DNA from: a virus
Virus record (IMG/VR): IMGVR_UViG_3300043419_000521
Coordinates: 1 to 47,557 of that record
Reading direction: 5' to 3' (one strand)
DNA: 47,557 nt
Part shown: piece after piece, positions 6,181-12,330 of the stretch
Position numbering within the stretch: position 1 is the stretch's first letter
Layout: every line of letters starts with the position of its first letter
The notes under the pieces: generated by a model
What the model was told of the DNA's origin: nothing
The model's input: the letters and a program-made list of their open reading frames with translations, nothing else
The model's database searches: none
Made by a program: the position numbers and the translations under genes

Positions 6181-6192
6181 GCACTCATGTTC

Positions 6193-6209
6193 GTGCATCG
6201 TGCATGCAC
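6193..6209. promoter_or_regulatory. GTGCAT repeats and 10-bp palindrome between divergent genes
   Basis: GTGCAT occurs at 6193-6198 and again at 6200-6205. The second copy is part of the perfect palindrome GTGCATGCAC (6200-6209). It sits in the 37-bp gap between divergent starts at 6180 and 6218, the expected position for an operator controlling both. Confidence 0.4.
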
Positions 6210-6217
6210 AGGGCAAC

Positions 6218-6763
6218 ATGAGAGTTGGATACGAAATGAACATCATCTTGGGAGCCATCTCCATTGTGGAGTCTGGCAACAACGATATGGCGGTAGGTGA
6301 CAGGAGATGCCCTGATGGCCCAGCCATCGGCAGATTCCAGATACACCAGAGTGCGTGGCTGGACATCGACAAGTTGCGTAGGGCCAAGTGCCTGCCCGTT
6401 CATCCCTATCATGACGCACACAAGGCCAGCGTAGCACGTGCCTATGCGAACACGCTGGTAGAGGCCATCATCGAGCAGTTCGTTAAGTCGCATCTGGCCA
6501 AGCCCTCACCCGCACTCATCTACGCATGCTACTCCCTCGGGCCATCTATCGTGCCCAAGATTAGGAACATGGCTGGCCTCAAGATTGTAGGCACCTCTGA
6601 ATTCTCACTCGTCGTATGTAACAACATGGAGGCTACGCTTTGGAGTATCGGTTACACGACCAGCCTCTCCCGACGTAAGGCTAAGCAATCAGACAGATAC
6701 GAGAAGTTGGTGCTTGCCCATTACATCAGCATGCGTGACCTTGGCATACCACTTATCCTATGA
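6218..6763 (+). CDS. Lysozyme-like lytic transglycosylase, probable endolysin
   Basis: This encodes 181 residues from MRVGYEMNIILG. The segment AISIVESGNNDMAVGD followed by AIGRFQIHQSAW matches the lysozyme-like fold, where the Glu of ESG (E18) is the catalytic acid and G-R-x-Q-I follows. The enzyme would cleave the MurNAc-GlcNAc bond of peptidoglycan. A start at 6236 is also possible. The longer frame from 5990 gives a fake signal peptide, because its Leu/Phe run is antisense to the KKKK of the opposite gene. The holin is more than 38 kb away, so a virion role cannot be excluded. Confidence 0.78.
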   Translation: MRVGYEMNIILGAISIVESGNNDMAVGDRRCPDGPAIGRFQIHQSAWLDIDKLRRAKCLPVHPYHDAHKASVARAYANTLVEAIIEQFVKSHLAKPSPALIYACYSLGPSIVPKIRNMAGLKIVGTSEFSLVVCNNMEATLWSIGYTTSLSRRKAKQSDRYEKLVLAHYISMRDLGIPLIL

Positions 6764-7197
6764 GCGACAGAGCCAAGTTCGACCTAGACCTTCAGTACGG
6801 CCAAGCAGGTGAGAAGTGGCTCGCATGGCTGGGCACCGACCAAGCCAAGGTAGAGGTCAAGACCGAGCGAGATACTTGGGCCACCACTGGCAACGCCGTC
6901 TTCGAGTTCAGGTGCAGAGGCAAGGCATCAGGCATCGCCGTCACCACGTCCGACTTCTGGGTTCACAACTTCATGCTCGGTGGCAAGCACTGCATGACCA
7001 TGGTCTGGCCTACCGAAGACCTCAGGACGTTCCTCAGGATGTGCCATTCGACCAAGGGCCTACATGGCTCACGTCTGGTATCAGGTGGAGATGATAATGC
7101 CTCAGAGGTCATCCTAGTGCCCATCCAAGCCCTTTGGAGGATTGGTTGCCACTCCTTGCCTATGTCGGTCAATCCAAGCCCTCAGGGCCAATCCTAG
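6760..7197 (+). CDS. PD-(D/E)XK nuclease-like protein
   Basis: This encodes 145 residues. The core is DLDLQYGQAGEKWLAWL (E18), then AKVEVKTERDTWATTGN with the E-x-K motif E32-V-K34, then FEFRCRGKASGIAVTTSDFW. This G-x-x-GE ... VEVK ... TGN ... G-K-x-SGI pattern belongs to a restriction-endonuclease-like phage family related to Holliday-junction-type nucleases. It may process phage recombination intermediates or degrade host DNA. The ATG overlaps the upstream stop (ATGA), so it is translationally coupled to the transglycosylase gene. Confidence 0.75.
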   Translation: MSDRAKFDLDLQYGQAGEKWLAWLGTDQAKVEVKTERDTWATTGNAVFEFRCRGKASGIAVTTSDFWVHNFMLGGKHCMTMVWPTEDLRTFLRMCHSTKGLHGSRLVSGGDDNASEVILVPIQALWRIGCHSLPMSVNPSPQGQS

Positions 7198-7424
7198 ACC
7201 CCAAGGATGACCCAATCAGGCTAAGGTCAGGTTAGGCTGATTTAACGCGTCGCATAGGGCACTGGTAATACCTAACAAAGCATACCCCATGTCAATACCC
7301 CAAGTGGTATGATGCCTGATTTGACCTGCTTTTAGTCTAACCCTGACCTAATCACGTAGGATTACGTCCAGACTAGACATAATGAATCTTGTGCGAAATC
7401 AAATCCTGACCTAATCACCCCAAA
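7198..7424. promoter_or_regulatory. Intergenic region with repeated CCTGACCTAATCAC
   Basis: This is 227 bp between convergent gene ends. The 14-mer CCTGACCTAATCAC occurs perfectly at 7342-7355 and 7405-7418 (63 bp apart). A near-complement (TAAGGTCAGG) is at about 7222-7231, and a partial match (TTGACCTGC) at 7321. No tRNA or ORF is seen. Repeats in a gene-free convergent gap suggest protein-binding sites, for example a replication origin or a packaging signal (inference). Confidence 0.45.
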
Positions 7425-8033
7425 TTAGAGGGGGGGAGGGGGGTCGATTGCTGGCAGGTCGCTCTCGCCGAACGGGTTAGGAGATGTATCCTTTCCGCTC
7501 AAAAAGGAATGCTTTGGATTTTTAGACCAATCCAGAAAAGCCTGAGTAGAATCTGGCTTTTGCACCACCACTTCAGCGTCAATAGCCTGTTCTTTAGCCC
7601 TTTTGAGGGCCTCACCACGCTCCGTAAGTAGTTTATTGATAGTATCATGTGAAATGCTGAAGCGGTGTTCTACGACGCTTTGGGGCTGGTCTTGCAGGGT
7701 CTGAATCTTGTCAATGGCGATACCCATGGCGATGGGAATCTGGGAGACGTGCAGGTTGTCCAGTTCATCGACCAACTTGCGGGAAGCCTGCTGGACGAAG
7801 TTTTTGAGGTTTCGGACAGTAGTGGCCTTGAACTCGTCCTGAAGGCCAGTTGACTCGGGCATGGCCCTTTTGACCGCCATGACGTTATTGGGCGACATCT
7901 TGGCCTCCTTGGCGATTTCAAGGATTGGCTTACCTTCCCTCAATAGGGCCTCTGCCTTGTCTTTACGCTCTTTGGGCACTTTTGAGGCTTTATGCTGAGA
8001 TGAGGGGTTTGTGCTTAGACGCTCGTTATCCAT
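7425..8033 (-). CDS. HTH DNA-binding protein, candidate small terminase subunit
   Basis: This encodes 202 residues. Residues 24-57 form an HTH (DKAEALLREGKPILEIAKEAKMSPNNVMAVKRAM). A helical region at 66-125 includes VRNLKNFVQQASRKLVDEL and IPIAMGIAIDKIQTLQDQP. The C-terminus is flexible and ends DPPPPL. An HTH plus a helical oligomerisation region is the usual make-up of small terminases, and no other candidate is present, but here the gene is on the opposite strand and 2.5 kb from TerL. It could alternatively be a regulator of the divergent operon. The start codon lies in an 11-bp inverted repeat shared with the RusA start. Confidence 0.6.
   Translation of the reverse strand: MDNERLSTNPSSQHKASKVPKERKDKAEALLREGKPILEIAKEAKMSPNNVMAVKRAMPESTGLQDEFKATTVRNLKNFVQQASRKLVDELDNLHVSQIPIAMGIAIDKIQTLQDQPQSVVEHRFSISHDTINKLLTERGEALKRAKEQAIDAEVVVQKPDSTQAFLDWSKNPKHSFLSGKDTSPNPFGESDLPAIDPPPPL
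7430..7443 (+). repeat. G7-A-G6 tract at the 3' end of the HTH gene
   Basis: Plus-strand GGGGGGGAGGGGGG encodes, on the other strand, the C-terminal prolines of the HTH protein just before its TAA. The tract could form a G-quadruplex on the plus strand. It adjoins the repeat-bearing intergenic gap. Confidence 0.5.
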
Positions 8034-8074
8034 GGTTGACTCCTATCTGCCATTTGACCACCTGTCAACCATGG
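8030..8074. promoter_or_regulatory. 11-bp inverted repeat covering both divergent start codons
   Basis: CCATGGTTGAC (8030-8040) and GTCAACCATGG (8064-8074) are perfect inverted copies. Each arm contains a start codon, 8033-8031 for the leftward HTH gene and 8071-8073 for the rightward RusA gene. The 23-bp spacer is the only room for promoters. This fits an operator for the HTH protein, or two identical initiation contexts (GTCAACC-ATGG). Confidence 0.55.
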
Positions 8075-8562
8075 CCGATAACATACCCAACTACCTCGAA
8101 CGCAAGTTTTTGGTAGAACTAGTCCCTATCAGGACTACCCACCAGTCAGACCTCAGAATCCTCAAGACCAAGGACGGGCGGCAGTTCGTCGGGAAGACCT
8201 CCAAATCGGAGGTGGTGAAGTGGATGAAGGAGTTTTCGCTGTGTGCAAACCATTTCATCCCTGACGTTCCCTACGAAGGACCGCTCGAAGTGACCCTTTA
8301 CTTCGGCTTCCCCCTCATCAAGTCCGACAAGGGCAAGGACTCCGCCATGACCACCAAGCCCGACTTCGACAATCTGGCCAAGTCCATGCTCGATACCCTC
8401 ACCAAGATGGGCTTCTGGGGGGACGACTCTCAGGTGGTGTTCGGCAAGGTGATGAAGTTCCGCACCAAGCGGCCCTTCGTCGGGGTCTGGATTAAGCCCT
8501 GCAACTTCATCGACAGCGAATACTGCGAGCAAATCCGCAAGCACCTCAATGAGAGAGTCTGA
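8071..8562 (+). CDS. rusA: RusA-family Holliday junction resolvase
   Basis: This encodes 163 residues from MADNIPNYLE, a start with a CA-rich context outside the opposite gene. The C-terminal half has the RusA signature: KPDFDN (96-101) with D98 and D100, K104 in LAKSMLDTL, and GDDSQVV with D118/D119. These are the metal ligands and the catalytic lysine of RusA resolvases, which cut four-way junctions symmetrically. It opens the rightward operon and could resolve recombination intermediates or trim branched DNA before packaging. Confidence 0.9.
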   Translation: MADNIPNYLERKFLVELVPIRTTHQSDLRILKTKDGRQFVGKTSKSEVVKWMKEFSLCANHFIPDVPYEGPLEVTLYFGFPLIKSDKGKDSAMTTKPDFDNLAKSMLDTLTKMGFWGDDSQVVFGKVMKFRTKRPFVGVWIKPCNFIDSEYCEQIRKHLNERV

Positions 8563-8992
8563 ACTGGTACGCCTCTACGGCATCCCCAAGGAGGAACTCA
8601 AGGAGTTCCGCCTGACCCTCCAACGGGGGGCGGACTGGGACAAGGAGAAGGTGGGCGACAAGCCCGAGAAACTGTGTCCCGTAATTTTTTCCCCTTCGGG
8701 GAAGGCTAAGGTCTTGGAGAAATTCGGCGTTAAGGAGGCCAAGCCAGCCGAAATCGAATCAACCACCTTCAAAGCGAAGGTGGTTAGATGTGACTTTCCG
8801 AATCGTCGCCTCATGACGGCGGTTGCGGACGGCCACACGAACGTCATCACTGTGCAGACTTTCGACGCTCGCCTGTTCTATCGTGGTGCGGAGATTCTGG
8901 TTACACCGAAGGGTTCCTCGTTTTTCTGCTCGCAAAGACCCGCTTCTGCCCAGAGACTCTTCAGCACCTCTACTAAACCCAGACCCCAATGA
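8549..8992 (+). CDS. Phage protein of unknown function
   Basis: This encodes 147 residues, overlapping the end of RusA by 14 nt. The N-terminal segment (SELVRLYGIPKEELKEFRLTL) looks like a small helical domain, and GKAKVLEKFGV follows. The second half is beta-rich (FKAKVVRCDFPNRRLMTAVADG; AEILVTPKGSSFFC). DNA binding is possible from the layout but not demonstrated. Its TGA overlaps the next ATG (ATGA). Confidence 0.7.
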   Translation: MRESELVRLYGIPKEELKEFRLTLQRGADWDKEKVGDKPEKLCPVIFSPSGKAKVLEKFGVKEAKPAEIESTTFKAKVVRCDFPNRRLMTAVADGHTNVITVQTFDARLFYRGAEILVTPKGSSFFCSQRPASAQRLFSTSTKPRPQ

Positions 8993-9120
8993 AGTACAAG
9001 AATGACAAACATGAGAAGGCTGAAAGCACCAAGTATGAAGCCTATGAGCGTAAGGCCAAGACTGAGCCTGAATACCGCTCCAAAGGTAAAAAGCCCCAGA
9101 GGGGTGGCAAGCGTTGCTAA
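8989..9120 (+). CDS. Small highly charged protein
   Basis: This encodes 43 residues, nearly all charged or polar (MKYKNDKHEKAESTKYEAYERKA ... GKKPQRGGKRC), with an arginine-glycine-rich C-terminus. Its ATG overlaps the stop of the 147-residue gene (ATGA), which supports translation. Such short basic tails often contact nucleic acid, but no family is recognised. Confidence 0.65.
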   Translation: MKYKNDKHEKAESTKYEAYERKAKTEPEYRSKGKKPQRGGKRC

Positions 9121-9151
9121 ATTTAAAAACCCCCCGAAATAAAAAAACCCC

Positions 9152-9808
9152 ATGAACAAAAACACACGTAAGAAAATCTTAGACTGGATGAAGGGCACCG
9201 ACTCGGACATGCCCATCATGCCTTCGACTAAGGCCGAAAGACCCGAAGGCATCGGCCCCTTCGACCCCCAAGTAAGAGAACGTAAGGCCAAGATTAACGA
9301 ATCTGCCCCCAAGGGTCCAGCAGGCAAGGAAACTAGGATTTTCGGGCCCAGACAGAACAACACCCCCTCCGCCGCATTTGGTGAGAGACTCAAGAAGGAA
9401 AGCGAAGACTTCTACAATTCTGACGCTGGCAAGGGTGATGGCTACAGCGGAATGTTCGCCTCTCCGAATCCTAACCGAAAGCCCCATCCCCTTCCCACCG
9501 ACGGAAGACTCGATAAGGACTACATCAATGGTTACTTCGACAACGCCGCCAAGAAGGCCAAGTCCGATAATTACGTCACCAAGAAGGACGGCAACATGAC
9601 CAATAAGGGCGTCGATTGGAAGTCCATCATGGCTGACAAGGGCGACATGCAGAAGTACATCAAGAACGTTCCTAAGGCTGGCCTTTCCGACTTTGAGAAG
9701 GGTGTCATCGGCGGTGCTGGTGCGACTGCCGCTGGTGGTGGTGCCGCCGCCGCTAATTCCTACTGGAGCCGAAAGAAGGAGCAGGACAGAAGCGGCGGTA
9801 ACAAGTAA
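9152..9808 (+). CDS. Probable virion-associated protein with Gly/Ala-rich C-terminal helix
   Basis: This encodes 218 residues. The bulk is polar and low in predicted structure. Near the C-terminus GVIGGAGATAAGGGAAAANS (about 185-204) is a small-residue hydrophobic segment flanked by basic SRKK. Similar segments recur in the internal-virion candidates at 24409 and 25509, which suggests a structural or membrane-interacting protein. The ATG is preceded by an A/C-rich leader (AATAAAAAAACCCCATG) and no Shine-Dalgarno. Confidence 0.65.
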   Translation: MNKNTRKKILDWMKGTDSDMPIMPSTKAERPEGIGPFDPQVRERKAKINESAPKGPAGKETRIFGPRQNNTPSAAFGERLKKESEDFYNSDAGKGDGYSGMFASPNPNRKPHPLPTDGRLDKDYINGYFDNAAKKAKSDNYVTKKDGNMTNKGVDWKSIMADKGDMQKYIKNVPKAGLSDFEKGVIGGAGATAAGGGAAAANSYWSRKKEQDRSGGNK

Positions 9809-9822
9809 TTCGCAGTCCCTTT

Positions 9823-10488
9823 ATGGCGGAAGACGACAAATACGTTCCGTCTAAAGGGAACAGCGGGTTGAATCCAGCCTTGGGAGAGTCCGCATTCGTG
9901 CGTGACTCCAAGGGGCTTTTGACGAGGAAGACTGAAAGCGGCTGGCATGCTGGAGACGGGATAGAAGCCGTCGAGAAGCGTAACAAGGCCATTGGCTCGT
10001 CCGCTTTCGTCCGCAATTCGAATGGGATGCTCACCAGAAAGAGCGAGGTCGAGGAAAACAACAAGACCTTGGCTAACATGCGTGAGTCCGCCTTCGAAAG
10101 AAACAGGCTTGGGCTCCTGACGGAGAAGAACCCTTTTAACAAGAAGGACCCATTAGCCTACAGCAACAACAACCCAGCCGTAGCGAGCATCAGGACGCAT
10201 GAGGACTTTTTCAAGAAGTCCAAGAATACGCCAAACGTTCGTAGGGCGAGAAGTTCGTTCAAGGGCGGACTTCCGTACGGGGGTTACGCATCCAAATTCA
10301 ACTTCAAGAGCAACCTGCACTCCATGATGAGCGGAGGCGGCGTTTTCTCGTTACCCGACCTGAGCCAATTCTGCCCCATCGCTGGAAAGATTGGTGCGGC
10401 TGGCGGATTCAGGTTCAGCGGAGGCCATATCAAGCCTTCCCTGCTCAACGACGTCGCATTCCCGTCCCCCGTGGACGCAGACGACTGA
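9823..10488 (+). CDS. Probable structural protein with three SAFxR...LTxK repeats
   Basis: This encodes 221 residues. Three related units occur in the first 105 residues: ESAFVRDSKGLLTRK, SSAFVRNSNGMLTRK and ESAFERNRLGLLTEK, spaced roughly 35 residues apart. The C-terminal part (GGLPYGGYASKFNFKSNLHSMM; GKIGAAGGFRFSGG) is Gly- and aromatic-rich. The function is unknown. The stop overlaps the terminase start (TGATG), so it is coupled to the packaging gene. Confidence 0.7.
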   Translation: MAEDDKYVPSKGNSGLNPALGESAFVRDSKGLLTRKTESGWHAGDGIEAVEKRNKAIGSSAFVRNSNGMLTRKSEVEENNKTLANMRESAFERNRLGLLTEKNPFNKKDPLAYSNNNPAVASIRTHEDFFKKSKNTPNVRRARSSFKGGLPYGGYASKFNFKSNLHSMMSGGGVFSLPDLSQFCPIAGKIGAAGGFRFSGGHIKPSLLNDVAFPSPVDADD

Positions 10489-12116
10489 TGGCTTTCGAGA
10501 AGGAGATAGTCTGCGGGATAGAACTGACCAAGCATCCCGTAATCAAGATGCCTACCGAAGCCGAAGTCTTGGACTTGGCTCAGGAGTTAGGCCCAGACGC
10601 ATTGACGGAAATCCTCAAGCGTCGTGAGGAGAAGATTAGGGCTGAACAGAACGACCCGTACAGGCACGGCTACGAGCCAGACAGTTGGGCCGAGGCCGAC
10701 AAACTGCTCATGAAGGGCAACGAACTGCTCATCATGGGAGGCAACAGAGCAGGAAAGACGGAATACGCCGCCAAGCGTGTCATGCAGTTGCTATGCACAA
10801 GGCCAGAAAGCCGTGTATGGTGCCTGCACACGACATCCCAGACTTCCATCCAGATGCAACAGGCGGTCATCTGGAAGTACATGCCCCCAGAGTTCAAGAA
10901 CGCCAAGAAGACCAAGGTAACGAACATCCAGTATTCCCAGAAAAACGGGTTTTCTGACGCTACGTTCGTTCTGCCGAACAGGTCCCAAATCTTCTTCATG
11001 AATTACGGGCAGGAGAAGAAGGTCATCGAAGGTGGCGAACCAGACTTCATCTGGTGCGACGAACTCGTGCCTCAGGACTGGATTGAGACGCTCCGCTACC
11101 GACTAGTCACCCGCTCTGGTAAGATGATTCTTACCTTCACGCCCATCACTGGGTTCACTCCCGTCGTCAAAGACTACGTCGCTGGCTCTAGGATTAAGAA
11201 GACGCTCTTTGCAGACCTCCTTCCAGATACCCAGAATGTCCCAAGCATCCCCAAGGGGCACATGCCCTACGTTGCAGAGTGTAGCAAGGGTTCGGCCAAT
11301 GTAATCTGGTTTCATTCAATCCTTAACAAGTACTCTCCGTTCGAACAAATCAAGTTAGCATTACGTGGGAGAGGGCCCTACGAGGTCAAAATCCGTGCGT
11401 ATGGCTGGGCGGAGTCCCTTTCTGGCTCGCAGTTCCCGAGATTCGGGGAGGCCAACATCATCCCAGAAGAACTGGTGCCAGAAGAAGGCACTAACTACAT
11501 GGCGGTTGACCCAGCAGGTGCCAGAAACTGGTTCATGCTCTGGATGCGGGTCATGCCAGACGGCTCTAAGTTCATCTACAGGGAGTGGCCTGACATCAGC
11601 ATGGGCGAGTGGGCCATGGCTGGCGAAAAGCACGACGGAAAGGCTGGCCCAGCCCAACGTCAGGGTGCTGGCATGGGCTTGGATGAAATCAAGAAGCACA
11701 TCCTAGACATCGAGAAGGGCGAAGTCATCGCCGACAGGTACATCGACCCTCGTGCTGGCGGAACGACAATCATCCAGAAGGAGGGCGGAACGACCCTCAT
11801 CCAACTGCTCGACGATGGCGAAAACCCGATGTACTTCACCCCTGCGGCTGGCCTCAGGCTGGAAGAAGGCGTCTCAATCATCAACGATTGGCTTTCGTAT
11901 GACCCCAATCAGGAGGTTTCCATGGTCAACCTCCCCAAACTTTTCATCTCCGAAAAATGCCATAACCTGATTTGGTGCCTGCGTGAGTGGACTGGGCTGG
12001 ACGCCGAAAAGGGTGCCAGCAAGGACCCAATCGACACCCTCAGGTATCTGGCTGTCATGGACCCCATGTATGGCGGCTCTGACACCTACAAGGCAATCGG
12101 AGGAGGCTCTTACTAA
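10488..12116 (+). CDS. terL: Large terminase subunit
   Basis: This encodes 542 residues. The ATPase domain has Walker A GGNRAGKT (84-91) and Walker B FIWCDE (187-192), followed by a coupling-type motif LTFTPITG (215-222). The nuclease domain shows AVDPAG with D341, DRYIDPR with D416 and D420, and KDPIDTLRY with D513 and D516, the acidic residues of the RNase-H-like terminase nuclease. It packages DNA into the prohead through the portal encoded just downstream. The start overlaps the preceding stop (TGATG). Confidence 0.95.
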   Translation: MAFEKEIVCGIELTKHPVIKMPTEAEVLDLAQELGPDALTEILKRREEKIRAEQNDPYRHGYEPDSWAEADKLLMKGNELLIMGGNRAGKTEYAAKRVMQLLCTRPESRVWCLHTTSQTSIQMQQAVIWKYMPPEFKNAKKTKVTNIQYSQKNGFSDATFVLPNRSQIFFMNYGQEKKVIEGGEPDFIWCDELVPQDWIETLRYRLVTRSGKMILTFTPITGFTPVVKDYVAGSRIKKTLFADLLPDTQNVPSIPKGHMPYVAECSKGSANVIWFHSILNKYSPFEQIKLALRGRGPYEVKIRAYGWAESLSGSQFPRFGEANIIPEELVPEEGTNYMAVDPAGARNWFMLWMRVMPDGSKFIYREWPDISMGEWAMAGEKHDGKAGPAQRQGAGMGLDEIKKHILDIEKGEVIADRYIDPRAGGTTIIQKEGGTTLIQLLDDGENPMYFTPAAGLRLEEGVSIINDWLSYDPNQEVSMVNLPKLFISEKCHNLIWCLREWTGLDAEKGASKDPIDTLRYLAVMDPMYGGSDTYKAIGGGSY

Positions 12117-12117
12117 A

Positions 12118-12330
12118 ATGCTACCCAAAGAAACACCCCCACTGCTCAGGCTTGCCGATGCTTCACGCATCTTCAATCTGTCCAAGTCCACCCTGCTCCG
12201 ACTCAGGAACAAGGGCTCCTTCAAGACTTTCAAGACCCTAGGAGGACAGCACATGTTCTTCAGGGACGAAATCCTCAATTACATCGAAAAAAATACCAAT
12301 GAACTTCAAAAGCCCGACTCCCCACGCTGA
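12118..12330 (+). CDS. Small MerR/excisionase-type HTH protein
   Basis: This encodes 70 residues. LLRLADASRIFNLSKSTLLRLRNKG (9-33) is a MerR/Xis-like winged HTH, followed by the wing FKTLGGQHMFFRDEILNYIEKN. It starts one base after the TerL stop and its end overlaps the portal start by 32 nt, so it is embedded in the packaging cassette. Late-gene control or a role in DNA packaging are both possible. With no integrase present, excisionase function is unlikely. Confidence 0.75.
   Translation: MLPKETPPLLRLADASRIFNLSKSTLLRLRNKGSFKTFKTLGGQHMFFRDEILNYIEKNTNELQKPDSPR

Noticed and set aside
5990-6217. An N-terminal extension of the transglycosylase gene with an apparent signal peptide
   Set aside because: The Leu/Phe-rich stretch is the reverse complement of the lysine codons of the leftward gene starting at 6180, so it is an antisense artefact; the start was set at 6218.
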